DNA of 64,000 nt from Fodinisporobacter ferrooxydans. GTDB lineage: Bacteria > Bacillota > Bacilli > Tumebacillales > MYW30-H2. The position numbers were made by a program, and so were the translations under genes. The stretch is from positions 859,536 through 923,535 of the forward strand of contig NZ_CP089291.1 in NCBI RefSeq assembly GCF_022818495.1, written 5' to 3'. Of this stretch, positions 26,416-35,224 are shown piece after piece (the first letter of the stretch is position 1; each line of letters opens with the position of its first letter). The notes under the pieces are model-generated. The model was not told where the DNA came from and ran no database searches. It saw nothing but the letters and a program-made list of their open reading frames with translations.

Positions 26416-27221
26416 TCATGGCATTCTATTCCCTTTCCAAAATCCCTTTTGCCAAGGAAACCAAAGGTATGTCGCCCTATACTTCCCGTTCCTTTCAAGA
26501 AGCAATGGGATGTTTAACCTACATGAAGCAGGTTCGCGGCATGGCACTTGTTGTCGGCGACCCGGGAGCCGGTAAAACCTACGCCTTGGGTGCATTTGCC
26601 GAAGGCTTGGGCCAATCGCTCTACAAGGTCATCTATTTCCCGTTGTCTACAGGAACAGTAACTGACTTTTACCGTGGATTGGCCTTCGGCCTAGGAGAAC
26701 AGCCACAAAGTCGGAAAGTGGATCTGTTTCGCCAAATCCAACAGGCGATTAGCCGTTTGTTCTACGAACAAAAGATTACGCCGGTTTTCATCCTTGACGA
26801 GATGCAAATGGCCAAAGATGTCTTTTTACAAGATTTGAGCCTGCTCTTTAATTTTCACATGGATACCCAGAATCCTTTTGTCCTTCTTATATGCGGCTGG
26901 CCTTACTTACGGGACCGTCTGTCGTTAAACCCACATAGATCCTTATCCCAGCGGCTTTTGGTTCGACATCAGGTCGAGCCGCTGGATAAGGAAGAGGTCA
27001 AGGGATATATGGAGCATCACCTTGCCTATGCCGGGGCGAAATATCCGATTTTCACGGAAGACGCAATAGAAGCTGTTAGTGCCTGTTCCAATGGATATCC
27101 ACGCCTGATTAATTTATTGGCTATGCACGCCCTATTATATGGCAGCCAAAACAAAAAAGAACAGATCGATGCCGAAGTCATCCGGATCATCGCCCCGGAG
27201 TGCGGTCTGGCATTGAGATAG
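26412..27221 (+). CDS. ExeA/TniB-like AAA ATPase of the transposon
   Basis: A 269-residue AAA+ ATPase with Walker A GDPGAGKTYAL near residue 49, Walker B VFILDEMQ near 126 and a C-terminal winged-helix-like region (YPRLINLLAMHAL). Relatives (TniB, TnsC, MuB, IstB, ExeA-type) bind target DNA and activate the transposase. It begins with ATGA-type overlap on the transposase stop, so the two are translationally coupled. Confidence 0.88.
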   Translation: MIMAFYSLSKIPFAKETKGMSPYTSRSFQEAMGCLTYMKQVRGMALVVGDPGAGKTYALGAFAEGLGQSLYKVIYFPLSTGTVTDFYRGLAFGLGEQPQSRKVDLFRQIQQAISRLFYEQKITPVFILDEMQMAKDVFLQDLSLLFNFHMDTQNPFVLLICGWPYLRDRLSLNPHRSLSQRLLVRHQVEPLDKEEVKGYMEHHLAYAGAKYPIFTEDAIEAVSACSNGYPRLINLLAMHALLYGSQNKKEQIDAEVIRIIAPECGLALR

Positions 27222-27291
27222 CTTGGATGGCTTAGAACGAGTCAAAGGGGACAACCCTGATCCCCAAATATTCTCAGGAAAGGAAAGAATC

Positions 27292-27528
27292 ATGATGACC
27301 CGAACCCAAAAACCAGGAATCCTCGTCTATTGTCCTGCCAAGGAACGCTGGCAAATCCAAAAGATAGACCATTCTTACGACCTTCACTGCGGCGATTGTT
27401 TCGAGATTAAGGTAGGCTATGAGTATATCCCTTGTAGAATAGAACTTGGCTGTGAATGGCTGTTATACCTTCGGGAAACTCGATTTTATTTACATCCAAA
27501 ACAGAAATACGAAGTGAAAGTCGATTAA
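27292..27528 (+). CDS. DUF5348 small protein of the transposon
   Basis: A 78-residue protein. The ATG at 27292 follows AAAGGAAAG and is chosen over an earlier frame opening. It has a small beta-rich fold with KERWQIQKI, LHCGDCFEIKVG and CRIELGCEWLLYL, as in DUF5348 proteins that accompany this transposon type. No catalytic motif is visible. Perhaps an accessory nucleic-acid or protein-binding factor. Confidence 0.65.
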   Translation: MMTRTQKPGILVYCPAKERWQIQKIDHSYDLHCGDCFEIKVGYEYIPCRIELGCEWLLYLRETRFYLHPKQKYEVKVD

Positions 27529-27557
27529 CAAAGAGTGACAAGTGATTACTTCTTAGA

Positions 27558-27602
27558 CCCAGTAGAAAGGCAATAGCTAAATGCTATTGCCTTTCTACTG
27601 GG
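27558..27602. repeat. Perfect 20-bp inverted repeat near the transposon right end
   Basis: Arms 27558-27577 and 27583-27602 are perfectly complementary (CCCAGTAGAAAGGC... with its inverse) around a 5-nt loop. No T-tract follows, so it is not a standard terminator. The remaining ~280 bp to the transposon end hold no gene, only repeated TTTGCA-type motifs. Confidence 0.9.
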
Positions 27603-27882
27603 TGCAACAAGCGATAGCGCGTTAGGAAAAAAGCAAACTTGATCACGTATTAGACGAGTATATAGGGAATGAACGATTTGAACAAGAGCGGAATTGGGAT
27701 AAAGTGTAGTTGAAGTAGGATGGATTGGATAATAGTGGAATGAAATACTCGCCAGAAGACCGCGAAAGCGTGCAAATTTTTTAATCATTGGCTAATTTAT
27801 TCTGAAAAAGGGGCCTAAAATCTTTCGATATGGGACCTAAATAATTTGCAAATCCTAAGCCGATTTATTGTGCAAATTCACA

Positions 27883-28677
27883 GGCTACTACAAATACATT
27901 GCGATGCTCCCGTCCACATAGCGCTTGTATTAATTCAAATTGGGCTTTATTTGTGTCCTGAGCCTCATCAATTAGCAGATAGCGATAAACGTTTCGGTAC
28001 TGTTTGCCGATAAACGGACGTTCTTGAAATAATTTGCAGCTCAAAAAAAGTAGATCTGCAAAATCAACAACATTATTTGCTCGCAGTTTTTCATTGTACA
28101 ACTGATACATTACACGAAAATCTTCAGAAAAATTACTCCCAACCTGATGAATCTCAGCAGGTGCAATCAGCCGATTTTTCAACTGGATAATCTTTGCGTA
28201 TATCCCTTGGACACTATTTCGTAAAACAGCGTCTTCCTTAAACTTCATCAGAATGTCCCGGTACTTGGAATCCGATCGTGCCAATTCATCCTGTATCGCT
28301 TCGATCAACAACTGTATGTATTCACCGTTATTTTCATACAGGGTAAACTCATTATCGATACCAATATAGCTCCCATATTTTCTTAACACATCACAACAAA
28401 AACTGTGAAACGTGCCGATAAATAATCGCTTTACATCGTTTCCCACGTACTTCTCAATACGTTCTTTCATCTCATTGGCTGCTTTCGTTGTAAAAGTGAG
28501 GGCAAGGATTTTAAATGTTTCGCCTTTTGATTCATTTAGAAGATAAGCTATTCTTCTGGTCAAAATGGTTGTTTTTCCTGATCCTGGGCCAGAAATCACC
28601 AATAGCGAACCATCCTTATGCAAGACAGCTTCTCGTTGCTGGTCGTTCAATCCATCCAACAGTACATTATATTCCAT
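27883..28677 (-). pseudogene. N-terminal part of a UvrD-like helicase (GajB-like), cut by a transposon
   Basis: 265 codons up to the insertion point. Begins MEYNVLLDGLNDQQREAVLH (Q motif), Walker A SGPGSGKTTILTRR near residue 33, motif Ia LTFTTKAANEMKER, FIGTFHSFCCDVL, and motif II LLIDEAQDTNKAQFE, then breaks at NVFVVA where the transposon starts. It lies 8 bp after the OLD nuclease gene on the same strand, the GajA-GajB order of Gabija defence operons. The rest is at 23168-24313. Confidence 0.88.
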
Positions 28678-28685
28678 ACCAACGC

Positions 28686-30284
28686 CTACCTTCCCTTAAG
28701 TTTTTCAGCAATCTTATCAAATAAAAGTTGGAATTCCCTTGGAAGTGGTAACTGGTTTTCGATCATATGCTCCGCAACATACTCACTAAAAAAAGTTTTC
28801 CCTTGGCTGTCAACCCATTTGTTGATGATTTCTGTATCGCTATAATCTTCAACACTTAAGGGTATTTCCTGATCCACTTGAACATCGAAATAATTGCGGC
28901 TCAAGTTTTTTGCATGTTTTGAATTTAATTCCTGCTCTAATTTTTTTCTATATTGATCCAATGTTTTCGATCCATACTTGTCCGAAATTATATTTTGAAT
29001 AACTTCCACCCCGAGCCAATCGATACAATATGCTTCAAAGTCCATGCCACTTGGCAAAAAGATGACATTATCATCAAATTCTTCACCAGAATATGCATTG
29101 GTGAAAACCGCCTTTCTGACATCCTCCTTTGTATCTTCCTCACCATCTGAAAAAATCAACCAAGGAATGTCCAGAACTTCTTTTCTCACGATTTTAAGAA
29201 AATTTGAATATGCTTTTCCATCACAAGAAATTATAGATATACCATATGCACCTAACGGTTTTTTTAAATAGTGCGGGGCGATCATTTCGAAAAAGATTTT
29301 TTCAGTATCCCCTTCGCACATTAAAAATAGTGTTGAAAACAACAGTTCAGTATTTTTAAACTGTACATACCTGCGTAACGAATGAAGTTCCTCTTTTTTA
29401 AACAAACGATTGGAGTCATACGCTCTTTGAGGAAGGCCATACTTAAATTTCCATCCCATGTTATATTCTGAAATCTGTTTCACTTCTGTTATTCCGTTGA
29501 CATTGCGAAACATGATGTAATCGTAAATATCAGCATTATCTACTATAAAGGGAGAATGTGTACTGATTAACTTCTGTCCCTGAATTTTAGACAATTGCTC
29601 AAAAATTGCTCGTTGCGAATGAGGATATACATGTGCTTCCGGTTCCTCAATACCAATGATCGGTGTTGTTTCTGGATTTTCAATCGTTTCAGGCAACAAA
29701 ATTTCCAAAAAGGCATTAAAAATGACCAGTATTGCAATATTTTGTGTACCCATTCCGTGTTTCTCGATTGGAAGGGATATATTTGAATTCGCAGATTTCA
29801 AATAAACACGCAAACCATCCAACAGTTCCCAACTTCGCTTCGAGAATGCCTGTAAGTAGATATTGTCCGAATCTTGACTAATCTTGATGCTATTTTCGAT
29901 CTGTTTCAGACGCTCCACCAATTCACCCAAGCGATTGTCAGCAAGCAAAAGTTCATTTAACTGATCTGTTATTGCTCGAATTTCCGGCTCCTTGGCAGAA
30001 TAATCGAGCGAATCTTTTAGTTTACCCCAAAATGAAGATTTATTATGAATCTCACGCTTAACGTCACGCAACGTTTCCATATAAAAATAAGGGAAGAAAG
30101 ACAAATGTTCTTTACGTACAGTTGTATTTTTTCCTTGAATCTTTTTTCCGTTTTGATCTAGGAAGCTACGACTTTCCTCATATTTATTCTTTTCTGGAAC
30201 AAACCTATATTCATATTTCAAACGAATATAACGGATCGGATCATCCTCAGAACCGATGGAATCGAAGCGGTCTTTATTTATCGA
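28686..30284 (-). pseudogene. OLD-family nuclease (GajA-like) lacking its N-terminus
   Basis: Frame open from 30284; a TTG at 30219-30221 is the first plausible start and gives 511 residues. The ABC-type half is present only from its middle: MGTQNIAIL (signature region), IIGIEEPEAHVYPH (Walker B) and ISTHSPFIVDN. The TOPRIM half is complete, with LMCEGDTEKIFFE and WLIFSDGEED. No GxxGxGK(S/T) loop exists, and the sequence upstream of 30284 is unrelated, so roughly 80-100 residues are lost. Partner helicase is directly downstream. I read this as a Gabija-like pair disabled twice. Confidence 0.82.
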
Positions 30285-30385
30285 TTACAAGTGATTTTAC
30301 CCTTTTTGACTTTGTAAGGGGTTTAGTAAAAAAGAAAAAAACCAAAGGCTTAGTAAATGACTTAAGTGTTTTAAAGGTAGAATTA

Positions 30386-30724
30386 ATGAAATTAAGTATA
30401 GAAGAATTAAAACTACTTAAAGCCTCTGCATTAGGAGCTGCAGAATCATACAAAAATTCTAATATGTTTTTCACGTTTGTATTCGGAATAGTTCTTGGTA
30501 TTTTAACTGGATCGAATTCATTAAGTTTTCTTAAAATGGATACAAGTAATAGTGTATTTAACATAATCCTATTTTTCTATTTATTTTTGGGAATATTGAT
30601 CGTTATTCGAATGTTTCTTCGGATAGTAAGTGGAGTAACAGTTATTAAAGAAGTTATTGATATCTGTATAGATGAAAAGAGTGCAATAAAAGCTAATGAT
30701 ATAAGTCAATCAACCCAACAATAA
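30386..30724 (+). CDS. Small protein with two membrane segments, unknown function
   Basis: 112 residues from the ATG at 30386, which has AAAGGT 7 nt upstream. The frame is open further left with plausible residues (DFTLFDFVRGLV, then a Lys-rich stretch) to about 30290, so this may be the 3' part of a longer gene cut at the junction with the truncated OLD gene. Two hydrophobic helices (FFTFVFGIVLGIL and IILFFYLFLGILIVI) are followed by an acidic tail. No family recognised. Confidence 0.5.
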   Translation: MKLSIEELKLLKASALGAAESYKNSNMFFTFVFGIVLGILTGSNSLSFLKMDTSNSVFNIILFFYLFLGILIVIRMFLRIVSGVTVIKEVIDICIDEKSAIKANDISQSTQQ

Positions 30725-30741
30725 CTTTGACGGGGATGATA

Positions 30742-30768
30742 TAAGACTCAAACATTGAGTCTTATTTT
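30742..30768 (+). terminator. Terminator after the small membrane protein gene
   Basis: TAAGACTCAA pairs perfectly with TTGAGTCTTA over a 3-nt loop and is followed by TTTT. It lies 18 bp past the stop. Confidence 0.85.
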
Positions 30769-30821
30769 GCAAAGCAACTCAAACACAAACCAACAAAAGA
30801 GAATTTGTAAAAAATAGAAAC

Positions 30822-31415
30822 TCATTCGCTCAAGGATGGACCGTCATTTTTCAGCATCATCAGATACTTGTATTCAAACACTTCCGCATCCTGCAACAAC
30901 GGATGCTTCTCGTCTTTTGCAGAAAGGATGGCTAACTCAGTCGGCCATGGAATCCCAATCATCGGATCGTTCCAGAGAATGCCCCGGTCATGCACCGGTG
31001 AGTAGAGTTCATCCACTTTGTACAGTACTTCCGTATTTGGCTCAATCGTGCAATAGCCATGAGCAAATCCTTTCGGGATTAACAATTGCTTTTTATTGGC
31101 TGCACTTAATTCCACGCCAAACCATTTCCCGAAAGTAGGGGATCCTTTGCGGATATCGACAGCCACGTCGAAAATCGCCCCCGCCACAACCCTGACCAAC
31201 TTCGTCTGCGCTTTGGGAGGCAATTGATAATGCAAGCCGCGAATCGTGCCCACTTCGGTAGAAAGGGAATGGTTGTCCTGCACAAATTCATACCCGATAC
31301 CAAGACCGGCAAACTTTTGTTTATTGTAACTTTCCATAAAAAAGCCCCGATGATCTCCGAAAACATCCGGCTCAATAATCAAAAGGCCTTGCAAGTCGAT
31401 TTTTGCAACTTTCAT
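30822..31415 (-). CDS. rfbC: dTDP-4-dehydrorhamnose 3,5-epimerase
   Basis: 197 residues from the ATG at 31415, which has GAGGGA upstream; an ATG six codons earlier lacks a good site. A cupin-fold epimerase that converts dTDP-4-keto-6-deoxyglucose to the L-lyxo form in dTDP-L-rhamnose synthesis. Landmarks: FGDHRGFFMESYN, TIRGLHYQ with the catalytic His, IFDVAVDIRKGSPTFG, IPKGFAHGY, and the Tyr in YKVDELYSP. It is downstream of rfbB in the same direction. The partner genes rfbA and rfbD are not in this window. Confidence 0.93.
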   Translation of the reverse strand: MKVAKIDLQGLLIIEPDVFGDHRGFFMESYNKQKFAGLGIGYEFVQDNHSLSTEVGTIRGLHYQLPPKAQTKLVRVVAGAIFDVAVDIRKGSPTFGKWFGVELSAANKKQLLIPKGFAHGYCTIEPNTEVLYKVDELYSPVHDRGILWNDPMIGIPWPTELAILSAKDEKHPLLQDAEVFEYKYLMMLKNDGPSLSE

Positions 31416-31509
31416 TTCAAATCCCTCATCCATTTGTATTAACTTTGCAATACCCCAAGGGTTTCGGACAATGAACTACTTGGTGGAAAATCTTTTACAA
31501 ACTACACAG

Positions 31510-32526
31510 CTACATATCCAACGAATTGCCGTATTGCTTCTGATAGTACACCTGGTAGTCGCCTGACAAGATCCGCTGCCACCAGTCTTTATTTTGAAGA
31601 TACCATTGAATCGTTTCCTTGATCCCCGTATCAAATGTGTACTTGGGCTGCCATCCGAGTTCTGTTCTTAGCTTTGTCGCATCAATGCCATAGCGCCGAT
31701 CATGCCCCGGACGGTCTTTTACAAATTGTATCAATGATTCCGGCTTCCCAAGCTCCCGCAAGATCGTTTTCACGATCTCCAGATTTGTCCGTTCATGATT
31801 GCCGCCAACGTTATACACTTCGCCCACTCTTCCCTGATGCATCACCAGATCAATCGCCGCACAATGATCCTGTACGTGCAGCCAGTCCCGGATATTCAAT
31901 CCATCCCCATAGACAGGCAGCGGCTTGTCAGACAATGCATGAATGATCATCAACGGGATCAATTTCTCCGGAAAATGATATGGCCCGTAGTTGTTGGAAC
32001 AGCGGGTGATATTGATCGGCAGCCCATATGTTTCATGATAGGCGCGCACCAACAAGTCGGCACTCGCTTTGCTGGCGGAGTAGGGGCTGTTCGGTGCAAG
32101 AGGAGTTTGTTCCGTGAATAAACCCGTTGCCCCTAATGTGCCATAGACTTCATCCGTGGAAATTTGAACGTATTTTTTTACCCCATACGTTTTCGCCGCA
32201 TCCAGCAACACCTGTGTGCCCATGACGTTAGTTTTGATGAAAACACCTGGCTCTGTGATGCTGCGGTCAACATGTGACTCCGCGGCAAAGTTTACAACGA
32301 TATCGACACCTTTTTGAAAAACGGAATCGACAAGCTGGCGATTTATGATGTCACCTTTGATAAAGGAATAATTGGATTTGGTTTCACAGTCTTTCAGGTT
32401 TTCCAAGTTCCCGGCATATGTCAAAGCGTCTAAATTGATGATTTGATCGTCCGAATACTTTTCGACCATATAGTGAACAAAATTGCTTCCGATAAAACCA
32501 GCGCCGCCTGTAACCAGTATATTCAT
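31510..32526 (-). CDS. rfbB: dTDP-glucose 4,6-dehydratase
   Basis: A 338-residue extended short-chain dehydrogenase with GAGGG upstream of the [16 protein letters not shown] is the NAD loop, the catalytic region is [10 protein letters not shown], and YSASKAS holds the Tyr-x3-Lys pair, followed by [17 protein letters not shown]. It makes dTDP-4-keto-6-deoxyglucose for L-rhamnose or other 6-deoxysugars. With rfbC it indicates a dTDP-deoxyhexose branch, alongside the GDP-rhamnose branch at 57.4-59.4 kb. Confidence 0.95.
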   Translation of the reverse strand: MNILVTGGAGFIGSNFVHYMVEKYSDDQIINLDALTYAGNLENLKDCETKSNYSFIKGDIINRQLVDSVFQKGVDIVVNFAAESHVDRSITEPGVFIKTNVMGTQVLLDAAKTYGVKKYVQISTDEVYGTLGATGLFTEQTPLAPNSPYSASKASADLLVRAYHETYGLPINITRCSNNYGPYHFPEKLIPLMIIHALSDKPLPVYGDGLNIRDWLHVQDHCAAIDLVMHQGRVGEVYNVGGNHERTNLEIVKTILRELGKPESLIQFVKDRPGHDRRYGIDATKLRTELGWQPKYTFDTGIKETIQWYLQNKDWWQRILSGDYQVYYQKQYGNSLDM

Positions 32527-32658
32527 CGTATTTCCCTCAACATGGCAAACGTGAAATTTCCAAATTCCATGTAATGCCGATCTTATGAAATTTCATTTAC
32601 ACCATATGCATGACGTACACCGAATGTGATAAGTACGATCCAAACTGCATGAATGAAA

Positions 32659-32693
32659 AAACCTCCCATCATGTCGATACAGATGGAAGGTTT
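32659..32693. terminator. Hairpin terminator, rpn-type
   Basis: AAACCTCCCATC faces GATGGAAGGTTT with one mismatch, flanked by A- and T-rich ends. The sequence beyond (CACTTATCGCTTATCTTGCCC) resembles that after the hairpins at 20393 and 22820. The 278-bp gap 32527-32804 contains no gene. Confidence 0.6.
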
Positions 32694-32804
32694 CACTTAT
32701 CGCTTATCTTGCCCACGATGAATTTATATTCACATTTTATCACAAATAAAATCCTCTTGATTATCCCGAAAGCCAAATACTCTTACAACAGCAACAATGA
32801 TTTT

Positions 32805-33571
32805 TTACAAAGTTTCCAACGGATGCAATCCGTATTTTTCCAGAACAAACTCTTTACTTGGGATTGTTCCAACAACGGAAATATTGACTTTTAATTGCGG
32901 TTTCGCTTCTGGACGAATCGACTCAATTTTCGCCTTATAAGATCCATTATTTTTTAACACTGTATACATAAATCCACTATAAAACGAAGGAATATATCCC
33001 AACTTATGTCCCATTGAAATCAAAATGATTTCCTTGAACATAAATTGGGGCAACAAACTCGTACGAATCGGTAGCTAATCTTCCTCCAGTTACTCTCAAT
33101 AGATCCATTTCCGTGTAATCCATCGATAACCCATGCTCTTTCAATAACAATTGAAAATCTGGTCTTCTTCGATCAGGAAGCCGTCTTGCAAAAGGCCCAA
33201 ACAATACATCGGAAACATAGATTTTTTGAGTATCACGAAAAGCTAAATGTGGAGAATATCCATGATCCATTGCTTCTGGCAACTTTCGTCGGTACTCATT
33301 CCATTCATAATGAAACACATACTTTTGGTCATCATGAATTAAAGTGCCAATATGATAACGTTGTCTCGATTCAGGATTCTGCCAGATCAGTCACAAACGG
33401 TATGGTCGATGGTCCATTTCTAATCGCTCCAGAGTACCATTTTATTATCTTCGGAATTTTAAATAAATAACGTTCCTGAGATTCAGGATCAATTAACCAA
33501 TATTTAGTCCTTGTTCCAGAGGCTTGTTTTTTACTATCGATATTCCAACTCGATACATTTAATACGTCCAT
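32805..33571 (-). pseudogene. Broken HIRAN-domain gene fused to a HipA-like 5' fragment
   Basis: Three frame segments on the minus strand read as one decayed locus. 33571-33371 gives KYWLIDPESQERYLFKIPK, like the start of HipA-type kinases. From about 33380, another frame gives WQNPESRQRYHIG through LLRVTGGRLATDSYEFV to 33004. A third frame, 33056-32805, gives GHKLGYIPSFYSGFMY and the rest of a HIRAN-like domain. The middle of the HIRAN region appears deleted, and at least two frame changes occur. HIRAN and HipA-like genes are often island genes, but no function remains here. Confidence 0.65.
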
Positions 33572-33706
33572 AAACCTACCTAATCATTCGACTTAGATAA
33601 TTAAATTATAGAATCCCCATTCTCTCTTGTCATTATATGAGTGACACTTGTCAAAGGCCATTACATATTATACATAATCAGGATCAAACGAAAAAAGGAG
33701 CCACCA

Positions 33707-35131
33707 TCAATACGCGTTCCGATTGACAAACCCCTTGATAAAGGTCAGAAAGAAAATCTTCAAATCAAACACAAAGCTCCAATTCTCAATATAAAACAAA
33801 TCGCACTTGATCCGCTCTTCAATGGACGTATCGCCGCGCCAGCCGTTGATCTGCGCCCAACCGGTGATGCCGGGGCGCACCCGATGCTTGATCATGTATT
33901 TGGGCACGGTATCTTTGAATTGATCCACAAAATACGGACGCTCGGGCCGAGGACCGATAATGCTCATGTCCCCTTTCAGGACGTTATAAAACTGGGGCAA
34001 TTCATCCAAGCTGGTCGCCCGCAAGAAGCTGCCAAAACGCGTTCTGCGCGGATCATCGGCGGTTGTCCAGCCCTTATCCCTCTGTGATGCCCGGCTGACT
34101 GCATGGCGCATGGAACGAAATTTATACATGGAAAAGGTTTTGCGATTTTTCCCCACCCGCTCCTGTTTGAAAAATATCGGTCCGGGGGAAGTCAGCTTGA
34201 TTCCGATCCCTATCACCAGCAAAAGCGGCAGCAACAGCAGGAGAATCATAGAAGACACGCATATATCAAATGTTCTCTTGACAATCCCATTGATCACATC
34301 ATCCAACGGCACATGACGGACATCGATCAGCGGTATGCCGCCAAAGTCTTCAATTCGGGGTTTTGCCGGCAAATACCCATAGTAATCCGGTATGATAAAT
34401 GTCTGAATGCCCATCCGCTCCGATGAAGCGATTAATTCGGCGAGTCGTGGATGCGCGCTTAAAGGCAGGGCGATAAATACCTGGTCGAGATGGTGTTTTT
34501 CAATCAATGATTTGTATTTATCTAACGTTCCTAATATCGGTACACCATCTACCTCAGTATTTTTTGCATGTAATAACGCATCATCCAGAAATCCCAGCGC
34601 CTCATACCCAAACTCCGGATGTTCCCGCAACGACTGCAAGAAACGCTGACCGAGTTCCCCTGCGCCGATAATTAAAATGTGTTTTTTGTTAAATCCCTTG
34701 GCACGAATCCTTCTCAGTACCATGCGCAATACGAGACGCTCGATACTCATCAATACAAACACAAGGATAAAACAAGAAAGCAAAACTGCCCGGGAATAAT
34801 TAATTTGTTTGATGAAGAACAATCCGGCAATCGTAAAAAAACCGGTAAAAAACAAGGACTTAATAATACCCAATAATTCCGCACGAAAACGTTTCGCACG
34901 TTTGGAGGAATACAATCCAAACGCAGAATTAAAAAAGAGAAAGACGGGTATAATATAGATGAGAACGGAAAAGTAAGATCCTGCCTTTAACCGTCCTTCA
35001 AAAGGAAACCAACCACTATGAAATCTTATATACCATGCAAGAAAAAGAGACAACGTGATCAGAAGAGAATCCAATACCATAAACAAGCGGTTCAATAATT
35101 TTTGATATGCCCGAATCATTGAAAGAGTCAC
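33707..35131 (-). CDS. Polyprenyl-phosphate sugar-1-phosphate transferase (WcaJ/WsaP-like)
   Basis: A 474-residue membrane enzyme that starts glycan synthesis by moving a sugar-1-phosphate from a nucleotide sugar to undecaprenyl phosphate. Four or so N-terminal helices, a central nucleotide-binding-like domain (HILIIGAGELGQRF near residue 150), a fifth helix near 290, then the catalytic domain: KRTFDICVSS, TSPGPIFFKQERVG, MYKFRSMR, RTRFGSFLRATSLDELPQ with the D-E pair, IGPRPE and PGITGWAQINGWRG. The start is uncertain between GTG at 35131 and ATG four codons later. Its last 247 bp are duplicated at 22.9 kb. In S-layer glycan clusters the homologue is WsaP. Confidence 0.92.
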   Translation of the reverse strand: MTLSMIRAYQKLLNRLFMVLDSLLITLSLFLAWYIRFHSGWFPFEGRLKAGSYFSVLIYIIPVFLFFNSAFGLYSSKRAKRFRAELLGIIKSLFFTGFFTIAGLFFIKQINYSRAVLLSCFILVFVLMSIERLVLRMVLRRIRAKGFNKKHILIIGAGELGQRFLQSLREHPEFGYEALGFLDDALLHAKNTEVDGVPILGTLDKYKSLIEKHHLDQVFIALPLSAHPRLAELIASSERMGIQTFIIPDYYGYLPAKPRIEDFGGIPLIDVRHVPLDDVINGIVKRTFDICVSSMILLLLLPLLLVIGIGIKLTSPGPIFFKQERVGKNRKTFSMYKFRSMRHAVSRASQRDKGWTTADDPRRTRFGSFLRATSLDELPQFYNVLKGDMSIIGPRPERPYFVDQFKDTVPKYMIKHRVRPGITGWAQINGWRGDTSIEERIKCDLFYIENWSFVFDLKIFFLTFIKGFVNRNAY

Positions 35132-35224
35132 AGTCTCCTTTCCCGCGCATTTCTTTTTTTATTATAATACATATGCAGAATCAAGAGTTTAAATATTTAT
35201 CTGTCGAATCAATCCTCTATATTT

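Larger units (their letters stand above)
24314..27882 (+). mobile_element. 3.57-kb TniA/TniB-type transposon inserted in a helicase gene
   Basis: Ends read TGTGAATGAGCAC and, inverted, TGTGAATTTGCAC. The TGT...ACA termini are typical of Mu/Tn7/Tn5053-class elements. GGCTAC flanks both sides (24308-24313 and 27883-27888), a 5-6 bp target duplication. The interrupted frame is restored exactly when the element and one copy are removed. Four genes lie inside: a DUF6431-type zinc protein, a DDE transposase, an ExeA/TniB-like ATPase and a DUF5348 protein. Short TTTGCAAAT/TTTGCAC motifs recur near both ends (24354, 24411, about 27769, 27846, 27870), as expected for transposase binding sites. A near-perfect inverted repeat also sits at 24321-24352. 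Confidence 0.88.

Noticed and set aside
24314..27882. Classification as IS21
   Set aside because: IS21 also pairs a DDE transposase with an ATPase, but the ATPase here is ExeA/TniB-like, two extra proteins are present, and the ends carry repeated internal motifs as in Tn5053/Tn7-like elements.
23168..28677. Two separate helicase genes
   Set aside because: The two pieces carry complementary motif sets (Q to II and III to VI), join in frame at GTAGCC, and flank a complete transposon.
30122..30385. N-terminal extension of the small membrane protein frame
   Set aside because: The first part runs antisense through the OLD nuclease gene and across the junction near 30284. Only the part after about 30290 could be native, and an internal ATG with a good ribosome binding site fits better.
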